Part shown: positions 45,295-53,889 of the stretch, in pieces | Layout of the letters: the number at the start of each line of letters is the position of its first letter | Numbering within the stretch: the first letter of the stretch is position 1 | Source: Candidatus Xianfuyuplasma coldseepsis | Lineage (GTDB): Bacteria; Bacillota_I; Bacilli_A; Izemoplasmatales; Izemoplasmataceae | DNA: 64,000 nucleotides | Reading direction: 5' to 3' | NCBI RefSeq assembly: GCF_014023125.1 | Contig: NZ_CP048914.1 | Coordinates: forward strand, 644,698 to 708,697 | Notes under the pieces: generated by a model | Told to the model about the DNA's origin: nothing | Databases searched by the model: none | The model's input: the letters and a program-made list of their open reading frames with translations, nothing else | Translations under genes and position numbers: made by a program

Positions 45295-47319
45295 TTATTT
45301 TCCACCTTTTTGATAGTGTCTCTCAACGAGTTGTTGGATTAAGGAATCCTTTGCAATATAGGGTAATGTAATCGACGAATTGTTGTTCATCTCATTGTAT
45401 TCTTGAGCGGTTGATATCGCATGTTCATTGCGAGCCCAAGCTCGTCTTGACACGCCACCCATCACATCATATAACATCGCAACTTGAAGAATATCATCAA
45501 CACGTTTGCTACCATCTAAAACCATACCGTAGCCACCGTTGATTACTTTTCCAATCCCGACGCCGCCACCATTATGGAGGGATACTAAGGACATCCCACG
45601 ACTGGCATTCCCTAAAGCGACATGAGTTGCCATTTCACTCATGACATTGCTGCCATCCTTGATATTCGATGTTTCACGGAATGGGGAGTCGGTACCACCG
45701 GTATCATGGTGATCCCGTCCTAACATAATCGGGCCAACTTCGTTGTTGCGTACCATTTCATTAAATCGTAGGGCGATTTGTAATCGTCCATAGGCATCTT
45801 GATATAGTATTCGTGCTTTGGTTCCAACGACAAGTTTATTCTTTTTCGCATCGCGTATCCAATTGTAGTTGTCACGATCTTGAAAACGTCGATCTTTATC
45901 GATACAAGCCATAGCGGCTTGATCGGTTTTATCGAGATCGTCGTCTTTCCCGGATAAACATACCCAACGGAACGGGCCATACCCATAATCAAAAAGTAGG
46001 GGTCCCATAATATCTTCGACATAGCTAGGCCAAATAAATCCGTCCAAATCATTCGTTTTGTTTTTACAGATCGCTTGAATACCACTATCATACACGGCTT
46101 TCATAAAGCTGTTTCCATAATCGAAGAAATAGGTTCCTAAAGCGGTGATTGCTTCAATCGCATGATAATGACGATGAAGACCTTCATCTACCAGTTTCTT
46201 GAATGTCTTTTTATCATTTTGAAGTAAGGATGTACGTTCTTCAAAGGTAATTCCTACAGGACAATAACCACCTTCATAGACGGCATGACAACTGGTTTGG
46301 TCACTGAGAAGATCAATATAAATCTTGTTCTGTACGGCGTATTCAAGTAATTCAACAATGTTACCATAAAATGCAATGGCGATTGCTTGTTTGAGTTGTT
46401 GTGCTTCTTTGGCTTTGGTAAATGCTTCTTCTGGGGTTTGTGCAATATAGGATACCCATCCTTGATGGTATCTCGTTTCAATTCGGGAATAATCGACTTC
46501 TGCGATGATTCCAACACCACCACAGATTTCAATCGCTTTTCCTTGAGCTCCACTCATTCCACCTAAACCAGAGGATACAAATAATTTCCCTTCTAAGTTC
46601 GCATCATCAGGTAGTCCTAACTTCGAGCGTCCTGCGTTTAGTAATGTCGAGTACGTTCCGTGCACAATTCCTTGTGGACCGATATACATCCAGCCGCCTG
46701 CTGTCATTTGGCCATAACTGGCGACACCGAGTTGTGCGGCACGATTCCAGTTATCAATATCATTGAACTGGCCAATCATTAAGCCATTGGTTAGAATGAC
46801 CCGAGGGGCATTCTTATGAGTGGCAAAAACACCTAGGGGATGTCCACTCATTAAGACAAGGGTCTGTTCATCGTTCATTTCTTGTAAGTATTTTTTCACA
46901 AGGTGATATTGCATCCAGTTTTGAAAAACACGTCCGGTTTCTCCATAGGTAACTAATTCGTAAGGATATAGGGCAATCTCGAAATCGAGATTGTTGTCAA
47001 TCATCACTTGAAATGCCCGACCTTCAATGGTATGACCTTTGTATTCTTCAATTGCCTTTCCATAGATGCGTCCTTCTGGCCGGAAACGATATCCGTAAAT
47101 ACGTCCTTTTGTTAGAAGTTCTTCTAAAAACTCTTCTGCTAGTTCTTCATGCCATCGTTCTGGAATATAACGCAAGGCATTCTTAAGAGCGAGTTCGGTC
47201 TCATCTTTTGACAGAACAAACTCGCGTTTTGGTGCCCGTCTTATACCATCTTGAAACGGTTTTTTCGGGGGTAATGTCGTAAACATATCATTGAGTGTAA
47301 AAGATAGTGCTTCTCTCAT
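45295..47319 (-). CDS. hutU: Urocanate hydratase, long form
   Basis: An NAD+-dependent enzyme converting urocanate to imidazolone-propionate. At 674 residues it is longer than the common bacterial form of about 550 and nearer the length of the eukaryote-like clade. Landmarks are G-H-P-L-G-V-F near residue 160, G-L-G-G-M-S-G-A-Q-G near 250, I-L-Y-Q-D-A-Y-G near 507 and G-R-D-H-H-D-T-G-G near 533. Four nucleotides separate it from hutH. Confidence 0.96.
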   Translation of the reverse strand: MREALSFTLNDMFTTLPPKKPFQDGIRRAPKREFVLSKDETELALKNALRYIPERWHEELAEEFLEELLTKGRIYGYRFRPEGRIYGKAIEEYKGHTIEGRAFQVMIDNNLDFEIALYPYELVTYGETGRVFQNWMQYHLVKKYLQEMNDEQTLVLMSGHPLGVFATHKNAPRVILTNGLMIGQFNDIDNWNRAAQLGVASYGQMTAGGWMYIGPQGIVHGTYSTLLNAGRSKLGLPDDANLEGKLFVSSGLGGMSGAQGKAIEICGGVGIIAEVDYSRIETRYHQGWVSYIAQTPEEAFTKAKEAQQLKQAIAIAFYGNIVELLEYAVQNKIYIDLLSDQTSCHAVYEGGYCPVGITFEERTSLLQNDKKTFKKLVDEGLHRHYHAIEAITALGTYFFDYGNSFMKAVYDSGIQAICKNKTNDLDGFIWPSYVEDIMGPLLFDYGYGPFRWVCLSGKDDDLDKTDQAAMACIDKDRRFQDRDNYNWIRDAKKNKLVVGTKARILYQDAYGRLQIALRFNEMVRNNEVGPIMLGRDHHDTGGTDSPFRETSNIKDGSNVMSEMATHVALGNASRGMSLVSLHNGGGVGIGKVINGGYGMVLDGSKRVDDILQVAMLYDVMGGVSRRAWARNEHAISTAQEYNEMNNNSSITLPYIAKDSLIQQLVERHYQKGGK

Positions 47320-47322
47320 ATC

Positions 47323-48837
47323 TTAACCCTCCTTGAATATAGCATTATATAGTTGATCACTTTGGAGTAGATCATCCATTTTATGAATGTAGTGGTACAT
47401 GATGTCATCATGTTCAACAAAGGGGATGTGTTGACGGATGAATTGATATGCCTTTTTCGTATCTTCACCAAGAGAACTGAAACCTCGTATATCGAGTGCT
47501 TGAGCTGCGGTTAAAAATTCCATGGCGATGACTCTCCTTGTGTTATGATAGATGGACATCGCTTTTCTGGCCCCAATGGTCCCCATCGACACGTGATCTT
47601 CTTGATTCGCAGATGATGGAATACTATCAACACTACTAGGATGAGCGAGTACTTTGTTTTCCGAGACCAGTGAAGCCGCACTATATTGTACGATCATAAA
47701 TCCACTATTCAATCCTGGATTTTTTAATAGAAATGCTGGCAACCCTTCGGATAATTGTGGATTCACTAGTCGTTCAATCCGTCGTTCGGAGATATTGGCG
47801 AGTTCACTGAGAGCAATGCCTAGATAATCAAATGGGAGCGCTAAGGGTTGTCCGTGGAAGTTTCCAGCACTAATGGCAATACCTTCATCTGTAAGAATAA
47901 TTGGATTATCTGTGACCGCGTTCATTTCAATTTCGACTTTGTCCTTAATAAAGGTAAAAGCATCCCATGACGCACCATGAACTTGAGGGGCGCAGCGTAA
48001 GGAGTACGCATCCTGGACACGCAAGTCTCCTTGATGTGTGATGTTCGAACTATTTCGTAAATGATGACGCACTGCCTCAGCAATTTCTATTTGGCCGATA
48101 TGTCCACGTACTTGATGGACTCGTTCATGATAAGCATCAATAATACCTTGAAGTGCTTCTAATGTCATCGACAGTGATACATTCGCAAGTTTAAGTAATC
48201 GAATGCTATCGTAAATAACGATTGCACCAACACTTGTCATGGCTTGAGTACCATTAATTAAGCTCAGTCCTTCTTTGGCTGCTAAGTTAGGAATTGGTGT
48301 AATCATTGCTTTACCAAAGGCTTCTTTTGTCGACATCCGTTTACCTTTATAAAAACACTCACCAAGTCCGATTAACGGTAAACTCATATGAGATAATGGA
48401 GCAAGATCGCCGGATGCACCAAGACTTCCTTGTTCAAAGACGACAGGAATGACGTTCTTGTTCAGCATCTCTACCAGTTTTTCAAGAACTTCCAATCGTA
48501 TTCCACTATGCCCGCGAACAAGAGCGTTCACGCGGAGTACCATCATCCCGCGAACGATTTCCTCACTAAAGGGATTACCGACACCACAGGCATGACTTTT
48601 CAGTAAGTTTTCTTGTAGTTTTGCGGTATCTTTTTTATTGATTGGTACATCACTCAGTTTTCCGAATCCTGTATTGATTCCATAGACTGGTTTTTCACTT
48701 TCAACAACAGCTTGTACAAAATCATTCGCTTGTTGTACGAGTTCTTGTTGTTCTTTTGCAATCGTTACTTTCTCATGAAATCTAGCGATGCGGATAAATG
48801 TTTCTAGTTGTAATCCATTTCCATTTAGTACGACCAT
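47323..48837 (-). CDS. hutH: Histidine ammonia-lyase
   Basis: Removes ammonia from histidine to give urocanate, 504 residues. The A-S-G triad that forms the MIO cofactor lies in L-G-A-S-G-D-L-A-P-L near residue 142. Y-G-I-N-T-G-F-G near 53 and S-A-N-Q-E-D-H-V-S-M near 390 are conserved. ATG 48837 follows GAGGTG at 6 nt. The GTG at 48846 lies in that ribosome site. It is the first gene of the operon, directly behind palindromic operators. Confidence 0.96.
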   Translation of the reverse strand: MVVLNGNGLQLETFIRIARFHEKVTIAKEQQELVQQANDFVQAVVESEKPVYGINTGFGKLSDVPINKKDTAKLQENLLKSHACGVGNPFSEEIVRGMMVLRVNALVRGHSGIRLEVLEKLVEMLNKNVIPVVFEQGSLGASGDLAPLSHMSLPLIGLGECFYKGKRMSTKEAFGKAMITPIPNLAAKEGLSLINGTQAMTSVGAIVIYDSIRLLKLANVSLSMTLEALQGIIDAYHERVHQVRGHIGQIEIAEAVRHHLRNSSNITHQGDLRVQDAYSLRCAPQVHGASWDAFTFIKDKVEIEMNAVTDNPIILTDEGIAISAGNFHGQPLALPFDYLGIALSELANISERRIERLVNPQLSEGLPAFLLKNPGLNSGFMIVQYSAASLVSENKVLAHPSSVDSIPSSANQEDHVSMGTIGARKAMSIYHNTRRVIAMEFLTAAQALDIRGFSSLGEDTKKAYQFIRQHIPFVEHDDIMYHYIHKMDDLLQSDQLYNAIFKEG

Positions 48838-48850
48838 ATAACTCACCTCT

Positions 48851-48876
48851 CATTGTAGTAATAGTATACTACAATG
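48851..48876 (-). promoter_or_regulatory. Perfect 10-bp inverted repeat, probable hut operator
   Basis: CATTGTAGTA (48851-48860) and TACTACAATG (48867-48876) are exact complements around a 6-nt spacer. An inner dyad TAGTATACTA overlaps. On the minus strand the dyad contains TATACT, a likely -10, so a bound protein would block initiation 14 nt upstream of the hutH start. Confidence 0.78.
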
Positions 48877-48913
48877 TAAGCGATAACAAAAGCAAAACAT
48901 GGCCTAGTTTAGG

Positions 48914-48939
48914 GCTTTACACCGGTAAAGCGGTAAAGC
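48914..48939. repeat. Dyad and direct repeat upstream of hut
   Basis: GCTTTAC-ACCG-GTAAAGC (48914-48931) is a 7-bp inverted repeat. GGTAAAGC then repeats in tandem (48924-48939). It is located 40-60 bp upstream of the hut -10 region, so it may be a second regulator site. Confidence 0.6.
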
Positions 48940-48944
48940 GAAAT

Positions 48945-48978
48945 AAAAAATATAGATGACAATATTCACCTATATTTG
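48945..48978 (-). terminator. Terminator after the thioesterase gene
   Basis: AAATATAG and CTATATTT arms enclose a TGA...TCA inner pair, with a T-rich tail on the minus strand. Confidence 0.6.
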
Positions 48979-49374
48979 ATGTTTTATGGCGTAGACATCC
49001 GGAAGATGTTGATCCATCTTCGCAATGGTAAATCCATCTTTTTTAACCGACACAATTGCGGTATGTCCTTTGGCTTTTACCTCACCTTGATCATTGATAA
49101 GAACATGCTCAAAAGCAATCTTCACTTTTGATAACTCGGTAATGGTAGTATCGCAAAAAATAGTTTCACCTAGAACAATGCTTTTGAAATACGTACAGTC
49201 GACTTCTCGTACTGGAAACACATACCCGCGTTGTTCGATCTCGTAATAATCAATACCGAATGAGGCGAGTAATTTTGTTCGTCCAATTTCAAAGAATGAA
49301 AAATAGTTTGCATGATATACTACACCCATTTGATCGCTATCACTGTATCGTAGTTCAATTTGTTCTCGGTGCAT
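48970..49374 (-). CDS. YbgC/4HBT-type acyl-CoA thioesterase
   Basis: A 134-residue hot-dog-fold thioesterase hydrolysing acyl-CoA or 4-hydroxybenzoyl-CoA-like thioesters. R-Y-S-D-S-D-Q-M-G-V-V-Y-H-A-N-Y near residue 9 holds the catalytic Asp and the usual V-Y-H-x-N-Y motif; F-E-I-G-R near 28 follows. ATG 49374 has AGGAGTG upstream. It is last of a run of minus-strand housekeeping genes. Confidence 0.9.
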   Translation of the reverse strand: MHREQIELRYSDSDQMGVVYHANYFSFFEIGRTKLLASFGIDYYEIEQRGYVFPVREVDCTYFKSIVLGETIFCDTTITELSKVKIAFEHVLINDQGEVKAKGHTAIVSVKKDGFTIAKMDQHLPDVYAIKHQI

Positions 49375-49386
49375 AATAATCCACTC

Positions 49387-49821
49387 CTATAACGTAATGA
49401 TGGCGACGACTTCACCATCGACAAACTCTCCATTTTCGACAAAACCCAAATCATGGTATAGCGGACTTGCTTTGTCATTATCCGGACGCCATGAGATTTG
49501 AATCTCATGAATTCCATCAATCTTTTGTAATGTATCTAGCACAATATTCATTGCCTGTCTTGCATAGCCTTTACGATGATACTTCTGATCTACCATAAGT
49601 CGTGATACGTATCCTTTGTGTTCGGATTCATTATAGTCATACATCACAAATCCAACCAACGTATCATCATCGTAGATGCCCCGGGGTTGACTGACTTTAT
49701 CCGCATAGGCTTCGGCCAAACTAAACACATTGGATGCGACCATTTTTCGATCGATGTCATCCAATGATAAGCGAATCACATCGAAGAAATTATCCATTGT
49801 GATTTCTTTCAAAGTAACCAT
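49387..49821 (-). CDS. GNAT family acetyltransferase
   Basis: A 144-residue GCN5-related N-acetyltransferase. Motif A is V-D-Q-K-Y-H-R-K-G-Y-A-R near residue 80, followed by an amphipathic helix, and the late I-S-W-R-P-D-N-D-K-A-S-P-L-Y is typical of the fold. The opening resembles spermidine N-acetyltransferases (D-N-F-F-D-V-I-R-L-S), but the substrate is not proven. TAATG overlap with thpR. Confidence 0.85.
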   Translation of the reverse strand: MVTLKEITMDNFFDVIRLSLDDIDRKMVASNVFSLAEAYADKVSQPRGIYDDDTLVGFVMYDYNESEHKGYVSRLMVDQKYHRKGYARQAMNIVLDTLQKIDGIHEIQISWRPDNDKASPLYHDLGFVENGEFVDGEVVAIITL

Positions 49822-50372
49822 TAGGCAACTCCTTTGGAAAAGGATTTTTGATACAGTGGCGTATAGGTTAATACTCCATCAACGCGATGGGATTGAAACA
49901 ACGTTAGTTTTGAACATTCAATCGGTTCATCAAAATATGGCAAATCGTCGGATATTGCACCATTGTTAAAGACAATCTTCTTACCAAGGGTAATATGGGG
50001 ACGGTATTTACGATTTTCAGCCTCAAACCCCGATTCAACAATTTCCTTTTCGAGTTCTTTAAAGAGCGATTTTAATTTCTGTTTTCCGCTGGTAATACCA
50101 ACCCATAAAATACTGGAATTCTTTTTATGAAAAGCTCCCAAATCACCAATACGGATTGAAAATGGCTCGATATTTTTACATACATCATCCATGATTGCCG
50201 TTAACTCTTCATATTCACCGTTGTAAATGTTTCCGACATATTTTATTGTTAAATGAAAATTGGTGTAATGGGTGTAGTTCCCACTGTAGGTGGTTGTTTT
50301 GATAATATCTTGTACGTTTTTTAAGTATCGTTTCACTTTGTCTTCAAATTCAATTGCATAAAAGACGCGCAT
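49821..50372 (-). CDS. thpR: RNA 2',3'-cyclic phosphodiesterase (2H family)
   Basis: A 183-residue 2H phosphoesterase opening 2',3'-cyclic phosphates on RNA ends. Two H-x-T-x motifs, H-L-T-I near residue 41 and H-I-T-L near 133, face each other in the active site. ATG 50372 has GAGGTGG upstream. The GNAT start overlaps its stop. Confidence 0.9.
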   Translation of the reverse strand: MRVFYAIEFEDKVKRYLKNVQDIIKTTTYSGNYTHYTNFHLTIKYVGNIYNGEYEELTAIMDDVCKNIEPFSIRIGDLGAFHKKNSSILWVGITSGKQKLKSLFKELEKEIVESGFEAENRKYRPHITLGKKIVFNNGAISDDLPYFDEPIECSKLTLFQSHRVDGVLTYTPLYQKSFSKGVA

Positions 50373-50405
50373 CCAACCACCTCGTTTTCTATTTCTAGTA
50401 TATCA

Positions 50406-50433
50406 AAAAATGGGATGAAAATCATCCCATTAA
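50406..50433 (-). terminator. Terminator after the EEP hydrolase gene
   Basis: On the minus strand, AATGGGATGA-TTT-TCATCCCATT is followed by TTTTTT. Confidence 0.85.
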
Positions 50434-51188
50434 AGTGTAATTCGAACAAAAACAGCGTAATGATCGCTCACTGGATTATCCGTGAATAATATCGTATGAC
50501 GATCGGATGTGATTGGTTGATTTGTCATGATGTAATCAATGCGTGAACCATTGGTATGAATGTCCATATTATCTAAGTGTGTTGGTTTGTCTTTCAGTGG
50601 TCCTTCTCCAAGGATATCAATACACCCATGATTCATTATGTATTTGTATTCATTCGATGTCGGAAGGACGTTAAAATCACCCGCCATAATCCATCGTGAT
50701 GTTATTGGGAGCGCAGCTATGGCCGCATCAAATTGATCTTCAAATACTTCATTGCCATCACTCCAGCCAAAATGTGTTGTCGCGAGATACAAATCCTCTG
50801 AATACTGTGCAACAAGAACTTTGCGCGATTTCCAATTTGTGTAATCTCTTGTTTTTGATATACATCTTGTATCGGTTACCAATAGTGGTGTTTTTGATAG
50901 TAGGGCAAGTCCTTCATCATATCGATTAAAGGATTGCTTAATTGGAAGATAATAGATATGATAAAACAACTCCTTTTCTTGTAATAATTGTTGTAACGTA
51001 TAGGCATAGTTATCTGCTTTGATATGATCTTCTATGTACGGTAGTGTCTGTGTCTGAGCAACTTCTTGAAGAAAGACAACGTCAACATCATAATCAACAA
51101 TCGCTTGGGCAATTCGTTGTTGTTTGTCGGGAAGATTTTCTTCCACTAGACAATGAAGATTTAACGTTAATAGATTAAGCTTTGACAT
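50430..51188 (-). CDS. Endonuclease/exonuclease/phosphatase family hydrolase
   Basis: A 252-residue DNase I-fold hydrolase without a signal peptide. Catalytic segments are N-L-H-C near residue 10, F-L-Q-E-V near 41, M-A-G-D-F-N-V near 165, R-I-D-Y-I near 217 and the terminal S-D-H-Y-A. The fold acts on nucleic acids, phosphoinositides or sphingomyelin, so the substrate is undetermined. The start overlaps nnrDE's end by 14 nt. Confidence 0.88.
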   Translation of the reverse strand: MSKLNLLTLNLHCLVEENLPDKQQRIAQAIVDYDVDVVFLQEVAQTQTLPYIEDHIKADNYAYTLQQLLQEKELFYHIYYLPIKQSFNRYDEGLALLSKTPLLVTDTRCISKTRDYTNWKSRKVLVAQYSEDLYLATTHFGWSDGNEVFEDQFDAAIAALPITSRWIMAGDFNVLPTSNEYKYIMNHGCIDILGEGPLKDKPTHLDNMDIHTNGSRIDYIMTNQPITSDRHTILFTDNPVSDHYAVFVRITL

Positions 51189-52680
51189 GATCCATAACCT
51201 TCGGTAACATCGAAATCACGTCGGATGCCATCATTGATTCTTCTCCATACACTTCTTCGGCATATTGTCCTGCTAAGGAGTGCATTAACACACCGATTTT
51301 TGCAGCATCCAAAGGAGGTAATCCTCTGCCCAATAAACTTCCTATAACTCCAGATAAGACATCACCTGTACCAGCTTTCGCAAGTCCGGGGGTTCCATTA
51401 CTCGAAAAATACGTTTCAATATCATTTGTAATAATAGTACAAGTTCCTTTCAATACAACAACTACATTGTAGGTGTGGGCAATGTTTTTCGCATAAAGCA
51501 CTGGTTGTTGTATGACGTCTTCGATGGATATTCCCAAGAAATCAGCCATTTCTTTATAGTGGGGGGTAATAATAAGATGTCCTCTTGTATTGTATCCCTT
51601 CAATAAATCTTTAAGGTAGTACAAACCATCCGCGTCAATTACAAGAGGGATCTCAGTGGATAATAGATGGGCTAATATATCCATATTAAGGGGATTTTTC
51701 TTACCAAGACCAGGACCAAAAACAATGGCATCCATACGTCTTATTTTTTGGGGTACATCTTCAATCCCAAGATAGGTATCCACCATAATGTCAGGATAGG
51801 GATTCTGGAGGTATTTGTGATCTCCATCATGGACGTACACTTGTGATAGGCCACTACCACTTCGTAATGCAGCCAAGGCGGATAAGATAGGTGCCCCCAT
51901 CATTCCTTTACTACCACCGATGGTTAGTAGATTCCCATAATTGTATTTATAACTGTTGTGATGTCGTTTTCCTAGTTTCCCTTGAAGATAGGACAATGGT
52001 AACTCATACTGAATGTCAAACTCCAAACTTTGGACAATATCGACATCAATTACATGATTTAGACCAGAGAAATCTTTGGCGTCGTTCAATAGATTTCCTT
52101 GTTTAAAGTTCTGAACAATGAGCGTATGATTCGCGTGAACAGCCGTTCCCATTTGAAGCCCATTATCGGCGTGAATACCAGATGGTATATCGATACTAAT
52201 AACGGTCGCATAGCTTTGATTCATTGCATTCATTACCGATTTATGAGGATCCTCTACATCTCTTGTTAATCCAATACCAAATATCCCATCAATAATGACG
52301 GTTGCATCATCAAGTAGTTGTTTATAGGAATCGTCTTGAGTCTCAACAACGTAATGCACAGGTATATGTTGACAGTGTTTTAACGCTTTCAAGGATTCCT
52401 CTGTTTGTTGTTCTTGCGAACCAATAATGATGATTTCTGTGGGAATTCCACGGGTATGTATATGATGTGCTACTAGCATGCCGTCACCACCATTGTTTCC
52501 TGTCCCAGCTACAACGACAACGTGATCCTCACTGGTTATAAAATTGTTCGTGATAATAAAGTCAAATAGATATTTTCCAACACGAGTCATCAATTCATAT
52601 GACGTAATATTCTGTTGCTGAAGTGTTAATTGATCGAGTTGTCGCATCTCATTTGCTGTAAGTATTTGAATACTGTTCAT
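51175..52680 (-). CDS. nnr: Bifunctional NAD(P)HX epimerase / dehydratase
   Basis: A repair enzyme for hydrated NAD(P)H, 501 residues. The N-terminal YjeF_N epimerase domain (1-215) has G-T-G-N-N-G-G-D-G near residue 60. The C-terminal ribokinase-like dehydratase (225-501) has G-S-K-G-M-M-G-A-P, F-G-P-G-L-G-K near 325 and A-G-T-G-D-V-L-S-G near 441. ATG 52680 follows AAGGTG. It begins the run ending in thpR and the thioesterase. Confidence 0.95.
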   Translation of the reverse strand: MNSIQILTANEMRQLDQLTLQQQNITSYELMTRVGKYLFDFIITNNFITSEDHVVVVAGTGNNGGDGMLVAHHIHTRGIPTEIIIIGSQEQQTEESLKALKHCQHIPVHYVVETQDDSYKQLLDDATVIIDGIFGIGLTRDVEDPHKSVMNAMNQSYATVISIDIPSGIHADNGLQMGTAVHANHTLIVQNFKQGNLLNDAKDFSGLNHVIDVDIVQSLEFDIQYELPLSYLQGKLGKRHHNSYKYNYGNLLTIGGSKGMMGAPILSALAALRSGSGLSQVYVHDGDHKYLQNPYPDIMVDTYLGIEDVPQKIRRMDAIVFGPGLGKKNPLNMDILAHLLSTEIPLVIDADGLYYLKDLLKGYNTRGHLIITPHYKEMADFLGISIEDVIQQPVLYAKNIAHTYNVVVVLKGTCTIITNDIETYFSSNGTPGLAKAGTGDVLSGVIGSLLGRGLPPLDAAKIGVLMHSLAGQYAEEVYGEESMMASDVISMLPKVMDHVKA

Positions 52681-52712
52681 CCAATCACCTTCTTCAGTTC
52701 TATTATACCACT

Positions 52713-52742
52713 AAAAAAGACGATGTTGCCATCGTCTTTTAC
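52713..52742 (-). terminator. Terminator of the sigma / anti-sigma / lipoprotein operon
   Basis: AAAAGACGATG-GCAA-CATCGTCTTTT with a T run on the minus strand, just after the lipoprotein stop. Confidence 0.88.
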
Positions 52743-52755
52743 AGAGGGGAGGTTT

Positions 52756-53826
52756 CTATACTTCGTTGTTTTCGGTTTCTTCTTCCTCTTCTTGTTCGAC
52801 TTCGTCATCATCGTCAAATCCGTGGGATTTTGGTTCTGGTTTTTCAACGTCTTTTTCTTTTCCGCCTTCAACGATGTGGTAGGAGTAGGTTACTTCTCCA
52901 AACTCATCGGTAACAACTTTGATGGTTACCATACCGACGGTGTTGTCAACGCGATATTGTAGTTTGTAGACAATTTCATCATCTTCGGTTTCTTGTTTGA
53001 AGCTGTAGCTGTCATCACCTTCGGTAATGCTAACTTTGTACTCGCCTTCTTCTTGTGAGATTTTGAGTTTGACATTTTCTTCCACACCACCAATGAATTT
53101 TTCCATGATGAACTTCACTTCGGTTTCATCTTCTTCGGTTTCGGTTTTGTAGATGATTCGGATGTAGTCGTCGCCACTGTAGGCAATTAGTGTCATTTTG
53201 GTTTCGCCTTCTTCAGCGTAGTCTTCTTCCTCTTCTTCATCGTCGACTTCATCATCTGGTTCATTTTGGTTGGCATTTTGTTCTTCGTTTTCGGTGTCTT
53301 GTTCATTTTGTTCTTTTTCTTCTTCTTGGTATTCGTATTCTTTCATGTTGTCTATGACTTCAAACGTATATTCTGCTTCACCAAGAACAATAATACCTGT
53401 CATTTCACCGGTGTCGGCATCAATCGAGTAATAGATCACATAGACTTCTTCATTAACGGTAAAAGTTAATTTGTAATCATATAACTCGTTGTCACTAACT
53501 TCCTCAGTAACGCTACCAAATCCATCCACACCATTGTCAATCAAGGCTTTTAAACGGTCGAAGTAGACATTTACGACATCAAGTTCATCTTCAATGGTTG
53601 TCCATCCACCACTGTCATTTGCTAAGAACATGGTGTCGGTTGTCGCGACGGTAGGACTCTCAAAATCTAAAAACCCGGTTGATAAGTAGGATAGTGTAGC
53701 TAAACTTTCTTCACTGCCTAGTAATTCTTCTGTTACAGTATTATCAATATTGTCATTTGCAGAAGAACATGCGGACAATGTAATGGCAAAGATTCCTAAA
53801 AATACGGCAATTACTAATTTCTTCAT
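52756..53826 (-). CDS. Acidic lipoprotein homologous to the anti-sigma ectodomain
   Basis: A 356-residue surface lipoprotein. The signal peptide ends in lipobox L-S-A-C (Cys20). A first domain (about 45-195) is alpha/beta, and a second (about 240-330) is made of repeating beta hairpins (D-D-Y-I-R-I-I-Y-K-T-E, Y-S-Y-H-I-V-E-G-G). Between and after them lie Glu/Asp-rich low-complexity linkers. Both domains align by eye with the extracellular part of the membrane protein at 53890-55008. Function is unknown; a ligand or decoy for that sensor is a plausible inference. AAAAAGGAG precedes the ATG. The reverse-strand open frames here are shadows of the acidic codons. Confidence 0.8.
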   Translation of the reverse strand: MKKLVIAVFLGIFAITLSACSSANDNIDNTVTEELLGSEESLATLSYLSTGFLDFESPTVATTDTMFLANDSGGWTTIEDELDVVNVYFDRLKALIDNGVDGFGSVTEEVSDNELYDYKLTFTVNEEVYVIYYSIDADTGEMTGIIVLGEAEYTFEVIDNMKEYEYQEEEKEQNEQDTENEEQNANQNEPDDEVDDEEEEEDYAEEGETKMTLIAYSGDDYIRIIYKTETEEDETEVKFIMEKFIGGVEENVKLKISQEEGEYKVSITEGDDSYSFKQETEDDEIVYKLQYRVDNTVGMVTIKVVTDEFGEVTYSYHIVEGGKEKDVEKPEPKSHGFDDDDEVEQEEEEETENNEV

Positions 53827-53889
53827 AATTCTCTCCTTTTTATTGTTGATTTGTTAATATATACAATTGCTGTAAAACTTTTTCTCCTT

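Noticed and set aside
53266..53469. Phe/Val-rich small membrane protein on the plus strand
   Set aside because: It is the antisense of the Glu/Asp codon runs in the lipoprotein gene; no start signal.
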